From Typha latifolia (taxonomy: Eukaryota > Streptophyta > Magnoliopsida > Poales > Typhaceae), in NCBI GenBank assembly GCA_019914945.1, contig CM034102.1:6251501-6315500 (forward strand): a DNA stretch of 64,000 nt, given 5' to 3'. Made by a program: the position numbers and the translations under genes. A model generated the notes under the pieces. That model was not told the DNA's origin, did not search any database, and saw nothing but the letters and a program-made list of their open reading frames with translations. This document shows, piece after piece, positions 1 through 10,111 of the stretch (position 1 is its first letter; each line of letters starts with the position of its first letter).

Positions 1-3000
1 GAGGAGACCGTTGAGGAGGGCGTGGAGGAAGATATCCAAGCTAAAATATCGATGCATGTATATTTGGGTACTTTCGCGCTGAGGACGTTATGAGTAGATG
101 GACTCGTTAGAAAGCATTGTGTGCACATTTTCATCGATTCGGGGAGTACACACAATTTTCTAGATGAGAGGTTAGTGAGGAGATTGGGTTTGGATGCCGA
201 GCTGACCACGGGATTTGACATTGCTATTGAAGACGGCATGAAGCTTAAGGCTGAGAGCTTGTGTCACCGGGTCAATATACGGGTGCAAGGACACGACATC
301 ATTGTGGACTTGTATACATTGGCGTTGCGAGGAGCGGACATTATTTAGTGCTTAGTGGTTATAGAGTTTGGGACCCGTCACATTTGATTTCTAGAGTATG
401 TGGATGGAATTTAAACAAGGAAATAAAGATGTGCGGTTCGATGGCGTTTGGTCTTCGCCGATTCCTACGATGCAGCCTATGATGGGGCTGCCTTGTGCGG
501 AGGATTTGAGCTATCTTCTTCAGTTAGGACTAGCAGGAGATGAGCCTCAAACGAGTTCAGGTACTACCATAGGAGTTGCCACCGATAGGAGCGGCGGACC
601 ATCGCATAGAGATTATACTCGGGGCTGCACCGACGAACGTGAGGCCATATCGGTATCTGCATATGCAAAAAGAAGTTATCTCAAAAATGGTAGCCGAGAT
701 GTTGGAGCAAAGCCTCATACAACCAAGTCATAGCTCATATTCATCCCCCGTACTTTGGGTGCAAAAAAAAGATGGGACATAGCGTTTTTATGTCGATTAT
801 CGAGCACTAAACGCTACTACCGTCAAGGACCAGTATTCTATTCTAGTTATCAAGGAGTTGCTGGACAAGATTGTAGCGGCGACTATATTTAATAAGCTTG
901 ACTTGAGGGCCGGGTATCATCAAATTAGAGTTCACCCGACGGATGTGCACAAAACTGCATTTTAGACTCCGAGCGGGCATTACAAGTTTCGAGTGATGCC
1001 TTTTGGTCTCACCAATGCTCCAGCTACCTTTCAAGGCCTCATGAATGATATATTTTGGCCTCTCTTGTGAAGGTATGTCTTGATATTTTTTGACGATATT
1101 TTGGTGTATAACTGGACTGAATTGGAGCATTGGCGGCATTTAGAGGACGTGCTGAATTTGTTGAAGCAAAACCAACTGAAGATCAAAAGTCTAAGTGCCT
1201 ATGGGGAGTACTACAAGTGGAGTATTTATGCCACATCATTTCAGTGGATGGTGTAGCGGCGGATCCTCAAAAGGTTGCATGTATGACCGTTTGGCCTATT
1301 CCTACTACTACCAACGGATTGAAAGGATTTTTGGGGCTGACCGGATATTATCGACGCTTTATTGCCGGATATGACAAGATCTTTTCTCCTCTCACTTCTT
1401 TATTGAAGAAAGACTCTTTTAGATGGACGGATGAAGCCACTTCAGCCTTTAAAAAACTAAAAACAGCAATGACGACGACACCCGTTCTAGCCGTACTAGA
1501 CTTCACCAAGGAGTTCATTATGGAATGTGATGCGTCGGGTGTTGGCATAGGAATTGTACTTATGCAAGGAGGACGTCCCATAGCCTTTCTTAGTAAGAAT
1601 TTGTCACAAAAATCTCGGCAATTATCAACTTATGAGAGAGAGATATTGGTAATTCTGCATGCGGTGACAAAGTGGAGGCCTTACTTGATTGATAGACGAT
1701 TCATTATCCGAACCGATCAAAGGAGCATTCCATACTTTATGGGACATCATACATACTCCGGCACAGTAGTGATGGGTCACAAAATTGCTAGAATATGATT
1801 ATGAAATCCAATACAAGAAGGGAACGGAAAATAGAGTAGCGGATGCACTATCGCACCAACCCGATACCGCCAAGCTTACAACCTATTCGTCTCCTACCTT
1901 TCCCTTTTTGACAAGCTGAGGTATGCATGTACATCTGACCTAGATATTTTGAGATTGTTGTAGGAGGTGATGGAGGATCCGGAGCGCCATCTAGAGTTTG
2001 AAAATCGAGACGGTTTGCTGCTGGACCGCGGATGCATTCGAGTGCCCGCAAATGATTGATTAAGGCAGAAATTGTTGGAGCACTTCCACCACACTCCATA
2101 GACTAGTCATGAGGGTGTCTTGAGGACTTATAGGAGGATATCTCAGAGTTGCACATGGCCAGGATTGAGGGAGTTTTGTCCGTGCTTGCGAAGTCTGTCA
2201 AAGGGCTAAGGCAACCAAATTAAAATTGGCCGGATTACTTCAGCCTTTACCTATACCGGACCGTATTTGGGAAGACATTTCTATGGATTTCATAGAGGGT
2301 CTTCCGCTGGTACGTGGTTATTCTGTTATTTTTGTAGTGGTTGACAGATTGAGCAAGTATGCACACTTTTCGACATTGTCACATTCGTTTTCTGCTAAGT
2401 CGGTGGTTGAAATTTTTGTTAGAGATATTGCTCGGTTACATGGCATGCCACGCATGATTGTCTCGGATCGTGATCATATATTTATGAGTAAATTTTGGAC
2501 TGAGTTTTTCAGATTGTAGGGGACTCGATTGAACTTCAGTTCGGCCTACCATCTGCAAACGGACGACCAAACCGAGGTGGTCAATCGAGGCATTGAGCAG
2601 TACTTGAGGTGCTTTGTCGGAAAGATGCTAAGACGATGGTTGGAGTTCTTACCATAGGCGGAGTGATCCTACAACACCGCTTACCATAGCAGCATTAGCA
2701 TGACTCCATTTGAGGTGGTGTATGGACGCACGGCTCCGACGTTACGCACTTATGATCTAGTGGCATCTGCAGATCGGACGGAGGTGGACTTAGCTTTGAT
2801 GGATAGAGACACCATATTGAGGAGGTTGCATGCTTATCTTAAACTTGCTCAAAATTGCATGAAACAAGTTTATGATCGTAGCCATAGGGAGCAGGAGTTT
2901 GACATCGGTAGTTGAGTGTTTGTGAGGGTGCAACCTTATGGATCGATTCTACCAGAGCCATTGGAGGAGATAGAGATCGCAGAGCCAGTTTGAGTACTTG

Positions 3001-3134
3001 CTAGACGTTGATAACGACATGGTACCATATTGAAGATGGAGATTCTAGTGGAGTGGCTTAGTAAGCCATCTGATGAGGCGACATGGGAGTTGGAGACTGA
3101 TATCTTGGAGCGTTTCCCTGACTTTTCACCTTGA
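1..3134 (+). pseudogene. pol: gypsy pol pseudogene (PR-RT-RH-IN)
   Basis: Protease remnant at 121-348 has the aspartic motif DSGSTHNF. Reverse transcriptase runs from about 576 to 1250: the fingers stretch ends in KKDGT and meets a stop at 781, then come [11 protein letters not shown], a stop at 963, [11 protein letters not shown], another stop, and the catalytic FFDDIL near 1090. The frame changes near 1200, and the connection and RNase H domain follow (ECDASGVGIG, then LSTYEREILVILHAVTKW) to about 1800. Integrase core is seen at 2226-2690 (WEDISMDFIEGLP, VVVDRLSKYAHF, IVSDRDHIF), interrupted by a stop at about 2518. The GPY-like and chromodomain region reaches 3134. At least six internal stops make it dead. 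Confidence 0.9.
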
Positions 3135-3161
3135 GGACAAGGTGGGGGAAGCGTGGTGGGC
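3135..3161 (+). other. Polypurine tract of the gypsy element
   Basis: A purine-rich run (GGTGGGGGAAGCGTGGTGGG, 3141-3160) lies directly before the TG that opens the LTR at 3162. In LTR elements this is the second-strand primer site and sets the LTR's left edge. Confidence 0.7.
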
Positions 3162-3231
3162 TGATACACTTAGTTAGGAACTTTTCTTATTGCATTAGGT
3201 GTTTATTTTTATTAAAATAAAATTCATGTAG

Positions 3232-3437
3232 GTCGCGTTCGAACGCAGGAGGGGTCGCGTTTGAACGCCCTTGCGAACGCCTGCATTAGGTTCGCAAATA
3301 TAGAAAATGCATATTGTGCGTTCGAATGCGGTCGGGCGAGTTTGAATGCCCGCGTTCGAATGCCTGCATCGCGTTCGCACATACATAAAATGTCTTTTGG
3401 TGCGTTCGAACACGATCGGGCGCGTTCGAACGCGATC
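3232..3437 (+). repeat. TTCGAA palindrome array in LTR1
   Basis: Five exact TTCGAA cores (3238, 3321, 3355, 3405, 3425) sit mostly in the larger palindrome GCGTTCGAACGC or one-base variants, with further decayed copies (TTTGAA, TTCGCA) between. Homologous segments recur about every 84 bp (TGCGTTCG at 3317 and 3401). The same array is present in the LTRs at 55545-56350 and 60811-61702. Confidence 0.85.
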
Positions 3438-4020
3438 GATGGGAAGGTTATAGAATTAGGGTTTTATATTATTTTAGGACTTGTTGGCTAGCCTCTATAT
3501 ATATGTGGATGGCAGCCAACTTCATTATGCTATTAGATTATTGATTTTTTGCCTCCTATCTTCTCTCTAGACATCTCCCTCCTCTCTCTTCATCATCCTT
3601 CCACCTCTACCATTGGCAAAGTTTCTCCTAACTTCTAATCTCCTTCGACTATCGAGCCCCCTTCTTCTTTGGGATCTCGACCACTTCGTTCTCTTCGTCT
3701 ATCTCCTTTAATCACATCCACCATCTACTTTCATCTCCGTACCCATCCATAACCCTAACATCCACTCCACCTATCACCACCACCATCACCCACATTATTC
3801 TGTGTTTTTATCCCTGCTACAGTACGAGTATGTGAATGGCGTAAATACGAAAGTTGTAGATCAGAAAGTTATGGATCTAACCCAATTGGCTTCGTAATTT
3901 TCTGATTATCAGAGAATATTTGACAAATATTTTTCCACAGTCGCGCAGACCGATTCCTGTAATACATTCAAATCTTGAAGGAATCGTTGCGTAGCTTATC
4001 TTTGGTTCAAGAACTTATCA

Positions 4021-4061
4021 ATTGATATCAGAGATTATCAAAGTAGTATCAGAACCTATCA
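4021..4061 (+). repeat. Two tandem primer-binding-site-like units
   Basis: Two degenerate copies of the unit TGGTATCAGAGCC-TATCA lie end to end (TGATATCAGAGATTATCA, then TAGTATCAGAACCTATCA). The unit resembles the tRNA-iMet primer site of plant LTR elements, yet here it lies at the downstream edge of a 3' LTR, where no primer site is needed. Confidence 0.7.
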
Positions 4062-5861
4062 TTCGGCTCCACTCCGGCACCTTTCTCTCCCACCTCTCGC
4101 AACTAACTGCGAGAAGTGATGTCGCGTGCGCTAATTTTTTTTTTTTTTAAAGTTGTGGGTGTTACAGTACTACTACTAATGCAACTCACTCTTCAATTTA
4201 ATGCAAATTTGCAAAGCAAAATCTAAATCAGAATCTCTTGGCAAAAATTATTTTGCAAATAGATGGTAAAATCTCCATGCAAATTCCATCTATGCGAACA
4301 ATGTAAATCTTCAAATCTAGAGGTAACCGGGAGTACAAATTTCCAATGCAAAGACAGAGCATCCATACTCACGTGTTGCAAGAGAATCAACGCTTCACAA
4401 GAGAATAATAACAATTACAAAAAATAATGAGTTTTAGAAGATTCTTCTTCTCCCTCTTAAGAATATCCAAGGCATAATCTTTCACATTCTGTCTTAGGTT
4501 AGATTTCACAAGCTCTAAAAGAAAATCCATTTCTTTCTATTTCTCTTTTTATTTTACTTTCTTATTTTCTTTTTTATGTACGTGTGTAGGTCCCGCTCTC
4601 GTAAAGTGCGACGCCCAAACCCATGTTTTAGCTTTCTTCTGAAGAATCCCATAAAAAAGAGAAAAAGAAAGCTTTCTGACTCATCTTTTATGTGTTGTGA
4701 TTGTGATGGAGAATAGCAGTTGTGAGGTGTAGTGGCTGAAAAAGAGTCTATCGATTGCTAAATTGTAACTGTCATTATCCTTTAACCGACACTAGTGGAG
4801 ATTTGGTGATAGATTAATTTTAGATAACTTAAGCCGTATCTGCTTAGTGCCTAACCTTCACTTATTTGCAAATTAACTTTCCATTATTTCTGAATATAAT
4901 TAAATATATTTTACCTTCATGTATTTTGATATATAATTAATTACTTTACTTCTATACTTATTCTTGTATCGTTTAATTTTTTTATACTTTTTGATATACG
5001 GTTTTCTTCTTAATTAACAATGTCAATGGCTTTGGCTTTCGAAAAAGCTCGACCAACTATTTGTCCACTGTTTCTTAACTTTTATGAACTAGAATACCCT
5101 TATATCATGATATATAAACTATGAATAAATTAAAACACAGCTCTAATTAAGTAAAATGAACAAGAAATGAGTGTTGCAATTGAAACAAAAATCCTTCTTC
5201 TATAATATATTATCGTTTATAAATAAGAAATGAGCTATTTTGATCATTTTAAATATTCTAGTTACGATGTAACTTAACCATTATAAATATAAATGAAAGG
5301 AGTATTATAGATGTATAAATCTTTTATTCGTGTTGAATGCTTATAATTCGGGCATAGAGTTATACTTTATATTTTCTTTTATTATTCAATCCTCTTATTT
5401 TTATTTTATTATCTCAAAAGCATCGCAATTTAAGTTCAAATTTGACAGTAATTGGTAAATCTAAAGGGGCCAAATTTTTATAACAAGAAATAAAAAATAA
5501 AATGCCGAAGTTAAATTAACTCATCTATGTGATAATATTCATATTAGGCAAACTACAACGACAGGGTTGAGATAGACTCTGTAGGGTAAAGTTGGAAAAA
5601 TATGCACCAACATTAATTAGACTTTATTGTTTGAGAGCAGGCATAGATTAGTTTGTTGAGTAACTGATGTGGGTCGGCCTAGAAAAAAACATTTGAATTT
5701 TGTAAGACTATTTGCCCTCGATTTCGAATTCAGCAGCTCTATTTTCCAATTTTGAGAAATTAAATCTGGAGCTAGCTCAACCGGGAAACCGATGGATCCC
5801 AAATTCTGGTGTCATAAAATTTCACAATTAATATATCAATTTCTAAGCTACTTTAAAGTGA
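4062..5861. other. AT-rich spacer, no gene seen
   Basis: After a short GC-richer stretch to about 4130 and a T-run at 4134-4149, the sequence is AT-rich with scattered stops in all frames. I see no conserved domain, RNA gene or terminal repeat. Its right end is the 3' flank of the BTB/TAZ gene. Confidence 0.5.
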
Positions 5862-7475
5862 TCAAGAACAAGCAACCACCATTGATGTAAGGGATTGCCC
5901 CCCTGATAAGCTCTTCGCTTCAAGCATTTTGCTCACCAGCAGCTTCCACTTCACCTCATCCTTCTTGTTCTGGCTCCTCGTCCTCTCCTTGAAATCCCTA
6001 CAATCACCACCATTCATTTCATCAACAAAAATTATCTATCCGGACTAAGAATCCAACTACATTATATTCTTCTGGTACCTGCAAAGAGGAACCTTGCAGC
6101 TATCTGTCTGAGTGCAGAGCTGAGAGTGGAGCTCAAGAAGCTGCCACATCCTCTTGCAGTGCATGCAGTTTCCGGTCACTCGGTTCTTGCAGCCGGCGAA
6201 GTGGCGGACGAGCGCCTCCAGCCCTTTGCAGGCCGGGAAGTTGCACGGCGCGGTGCTCGCCTCGAGGACCTTGTCGTGGGGCCCTATCGTCCGGCAGCCG
6301 TCTCGGCAGATGTGAACGAGAGCCTCCATTGCCTCATGAAGCCGGAGATATATCTTCCTTTCTTCCAACTTCTTCGACCTCTCGCTCTTTCTCTGCCAAC
6401 ATGTAGGAAAAGCAAATTAACTTTTAAAATTTTAGGAGAAAAGCTTTGGAATATATATCATCGCGCGCAAGAACTCACCGAATCGTCGTCGACGACCGAC
6501 TCTAGCAGCTCCGTTTCGAGGCTGGGGTTGCTTTGCTTCATCACTTTCCACCCTTCGGACCCGGACACGGCCTTGAAATCCTTCACGACCATGCGGTGGC
6601 AGAGCAGCGACAACCGCGGCGCATCACAGAGCCGCGCGAGCTGCAAGACGTCGACGACGTTCTCGGTGGTCAGGAGGCTCTTCTCCACTTGCTGCATGCA
6701 CAAACGTTTCAACGTTGGGACGACGAACACATGCGACAGCACGAGCAGGTGTAGCACGAACTGGTTCATGTCTTCTTGCTCGTAGCTAGAAACAATGGCA
6801 CACAAGGATCAGCTCGATGGTGCTCATGATTTTTAGTTGAGCAAGAGATGATCGAGGGAGTTGTTAATTACTTAATTACCATGACGAGTAGAGGAAGCGA
6901 AGGAAGACGCGCACGGAATCGTGAGGTACACCTCTTATGGCGATGGCTTTTCGGCGACTTCTGCGGTGCTTTGATTGCTTCAGCATGCTCTTCATCACCG
7001 GAGAAGCCATGCCCTGCCACTTCACAATATTAGTTACTCTAGGGAAATTATATAGCCATGTTGGTCCAGATGTATATTTAATCATTCTTTTTCGTTCCTT
7101 ACTTGAATTGAAATTAAATCAATTCAAGCTTGATTCTCAATTTAGGCTTGATCAGAGCACCAGAGAACAATTATTTTTTATATTTTATACTCTTAACACA
7201 GTTTATATTTATATCATGCCAGAACAAGAGGTAGTCAAACTCACAAGAATGCTGCCATGAGCTGGGATGATCCCATCATTGGTATGGACATGGACATCTG
7301 CTCGATAGCCTTCGTCGAAGAGCCTATTCCACAAATCCCTCATCGACTCTGCTACCACACAGCATCTGCTCTTCGACAGTCCATCACGAGAAGTACGTCT
7401 ATCATTGCGACCTAGAAAAGGCGGCGGCGCCACCGGCGATGACCCTTGAACTCGAGTTGCCCTTCCCTCTATCAT
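5862..7475 (-). CDS. BT: BTB/POZ and TAZ domain protein (BT family)
   Basis: Five exons on the minus strand: 7475-7245, 7013-6880, 6785-6479, 6392-6079 and 5997-5862. All introns are GT/AG and every phase matches, giving 373 aa, close to the roughly 360 aa usual in the family. The BTB domain spans exons 1-2 ([20 protein letters not shown], then [11 protein letters not shown], residues about 57-95). The BACK-like helices are in exon 3 ([19 protein letters not shown]). A TAZ zinc finger is in exon 4, with His/Cys ligands in [34 protein letters not shown] and CKVPLC. The C-terminus ([15 protein letters not shown]) is a basic amphipathic helix, the calmodulin-binding type known from Arabidopsis BT proteins. 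Family members are nuclear and cytosolic scaffolds that pair with CUL3 and bromodomain proteins in hormone, nitrate and gametophyte responses. The start at 7475 is the only ATG that precedes the BTB domain in frame in this exon. Confidence 0.9.
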
Positions 7476-8330
7476 GCCTTCCTTCTCAATTTGCCTACAT
7501 ATATATATATATATATATGGGACATTAGAACAAATGAAGATTATTGAATAGATTATTAAAAAGATTATCAACAAAAATTCCTTAATTTTGTCTCATTATT
7601 ATTATTATTATTCAAACTTTATCATATTGATATATATTTTTTTTCCAATCCTTATTATTCTTTTAATTGCCTCCAAATACACTTTGTTGATTTAATTAAT
7701 TGACGATAACCATATAGATGAATTATTAACTACATATATGTAAAGGAGTTTTCATACTTGTATAATGTTTTAAAGTTAAGGTAAAACTTTATTACAGAAC
7801 AAGATTTTAAAAGTAATAAAATATTGTTAAGTGAATAGTATTTTAGAATATTTTTAAAGCATTAAAAGTAAAACAAATAGGTCAAATGAACATGGCTTTT
7901 AAGTGTTGCATCTCAAACAAGAACAAACTTGAACAAAAAGAGAAATAAATTTGATTAAAAAATAATAATCAAACTTTTACCTAGAAGTCGTCGGAGACGA
8001 TGCAATTAAGGCAGCTTCCAGTACAAGAATGGCACTAATCAAATGAATGTATATTTGAATGTAGGTTAATAATAAATTTTGACGGTGGTATCAGAGAGGA
8101 AGCGAGAGATTTGAAGGTTGGTGAGATCTCCTCTAATATCCTTGAACCCAATGGTTGAAGCTTTTTTAACAACAAAGCGTTCCTTTCTCTATCCTGGGTT
8201 TTATCTGGTGACGCGCATCTCAAAGCAGCGATTCAGACGCTGGACCAACCGTTGGGAAGTTATAACAACGGCCCCGAGAGCTGGATTCTGGTAAACTTCC
8301 CGTCTCTTTGGGACTTGATTACTTGATACT
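7476..8330 (-). promoter_or_regulatory. Upstream region of the BTB/TAZ gene, possible 5' UTR intron
   Basis: An (AT)n run at 7499-7518 is followed on the minus strand by a TGTAG acceptor-like site 20-odd bases before the start codon. A CTAG|GTAAAAG donor-like site lies near 7982. Together they could frame a roughly 480-bp 5' UTR intron with its first exon near 7985-8300. This is inference; no transcript evidence is available here. Confidence 0.3.
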
Positions 8331-10111
8331 ACCCTTACCCTCTTTCTTGTCTGCTCTTATCTCGCTGCTGTAACGGCTCTAACGGCTGTTGGTGGAAAGG
8401 AAATGGTGTCAATCCAGCCCTTCAATGGAGAAAAAAATAATTCTCCTGGCAGTTAGGAATAGTAGTTATCATTAAGTCACATTCTTTTCTTTTATTATTA
8501 AAGAACTCTGGATTAATATATTGTACTTTTATGAATCTCATAGCTCCTCTAGATCGATATTAAAGGCATTTATACCATGCATGGGTTTAGTAGAGGTGCT
8601 CATGGATCAGGTCGGGCTTGGCTTAGTTCCGGACTAATTTTGGACCGAACCTATTAGGGTTGGACCCGGATATATATATATATATATATATGTTGTATGC
8701 ATCTCAATTGCAGGCGGATGATCGGGTTAGACCCAATGGATGGCTAATTCTTATTAGAAATAGAATAAAATCTAGTTAGGGTCAGGTTGGGCTTGGACAA
8801 GTCTTATAACAGAAGCTAATCTAATAGGTTTCTATTACAAAGATTCGATTCCTATTTATGGGGATCAAATAAAATTCGTAGATAAACTCAGAATCAATAT
8901 GATTCCTGGATGAATACAGAACCAAATATAATATCTAGATAAATACAAAACAAAGCAACACTGACTAAACTACCAAACAAATAGATTATTCCTATGCAAA
9001 CCTCGTCTACCCTCGTTTTGGCACCTTTCTTCGATCCACCCAATCTTGTAAGGAGAGAGATATTTGTCTGTTTTCAATGCCATTACGCGGACCAAGGCTG
9101 AAGAGACGAAGGTTTCTGGAGTTAGAATTAGACATGCAACTGTGAATCTCAAAGCTACTCCTATTGTGGTTTTCTAGTCGTTACACATTCGCAGAGGAAA
9201 TATACATTTATCTATGAATTTTCGTGCTGGTTGGCATAGCTCCATACTTATTGTGCTAATGAGTTATCAGTACTAATACAGGAGAAGTGTGAACTGAGCA
9301 TTACTTACTTTAAAATAATTTAATTTCGAGTCTCTTTTGATACCTCTTCGCATTTTGATACTTAATTAATATACATTATACTTAAAACTCTATAGAAATC
9401 AAAGAAAACTTTAGTTTCCCCTAACTTATTTGTCCCCAACAAAAGAGATCTAAGAAAAATTGAGAGAAAATATGATATTAGAATCTAATTGCATATGTTA
9501 CATTATATAGGTAAAGATTTAAACTTAGCTTCTAAAATCTACTTACACTGCGCTGAGCCAAAGTCAGTATGCCCAGTGCCACTAGGACTGCTATCCGGAA
9601 AGAAGTCAATGAATACTCCGTTCGAAAAATAAAATGTAACGAGGAAGAAGATCAAGAGGCAATAACATGCAATCCAGGTGAAAGGTACACTGCAAAGTAG
9701 AAAGAATTTTGGTGTATCACATGAGGATTGCTTTTTGAGTTCATACATGTTTGATATAAAGAATAATTTATCAAGTTAATAAACATAGGTTTCTAAGATA
9801 AAAAATGATAATAAAGAAACAATTCAAGCAAAAGGAGGAAGCAGAAAGAAACTTCTGTAGGAAATTTCATCCTTCTGAAAGAGAAACTAATTACAGAGTC
9901 AGAATGGCATGAATAAGTAAAAATGCACTTCAAAGATCATGAGGCGCAAACTATATATTGGAAAATAATATCTGTACATGGATGCTAATCAGACATGAGT
10001 CTTTCGTGGTCTTCCCCATCAATAAATCAGTAGTTCCTCTAGAAAGGTCAAGAAAGCATACAAATAATCTCCATGATCGCTGTTTGGATCCCTGGTTGGA
10101 TCCCTGGTCAG
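8331..10111. other. Spacer between BTB/TAZ and Ca2+-ATPase genes
   Basis: Mostly AT-rich. A stretch at 8600-8860 has reiterated GGGTTGG/GGGCTTGG words and an (AT) run at 8672-8690, resembling a decayed non-autonomous DNA transposon, but no terminal repeats could be paired. The portion at 9539-9700 is the 3' flank of the ATPase gene and holds a possible alternative last exon (see findings). Confidence 0.4.

Larger units (their letters stand above)
1..4061 (+). mobile_element. Decayed Ty3/gypsy retrotransposon, 5' part outside window
   Basis: The domain order protease, reverse transcriptase, RNase H, integrase, then a 3' LTR is that of Ty3/gypsy elements. A short chromodomain-like stretch (VEWLSKPSDEATWE, near 3050-3100) just before the polypurine tract suggests a chromovirus. 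The reading frame is broken by many stops and at least one frameshift, so the copy cannot be autonomous. The start of the window falls between gag and protease, so the 5' LTR and most of gag lie outside. The 3' LTR is at 3162-4061. A close relative in the same orientation begins at 61703. Confidence 0.92.
3162..4061 (+). repeat. 3' LTR of gypsy element (LTR1)
   Basis: Begins TGATACACTTAGTTAGG directly after the polypurine tract. Two minus-strand relatives begin in the same way (TGATACACTTAG at 56350, TGTAATACATTTAG at 61702). All three share the AATAAAATTTAT-like stretch near the start, a TTCGAA-palindrome array, a CT-rich leader ('cctcctctcttcatcatcc' type) and a 3' end rich in TATCA. The end is placed at CCTATCA (4061); an alternative end at CTTATCA (4020) would leave the two primer-site-like units outside the LTR. 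Length is about 900 bp, matching 892 bp for the LTR at 60811-61702. Confidence 0.78.

Noticed and set aside
3195..3491. Open frames with repeated RSNA/RMPA-type peptides (also at 28.2 and 56.0 kb)
   Set aside because: They are translations of the palindrome arrays in LTRs, open on both strands because the repeats lack stop codons; no domain.
6126..6785. 219-codon plus-strand open frame
   Set aside because: Antisense shadow of BTB/TAZ exons 3-4; the minus strand has the family domains and correct splice sites.
8592..8860. A complete MITE or hAT element
   Set aside because: The word pattern fits but no terminal inverted repeats or target duplication could be paired by eye.
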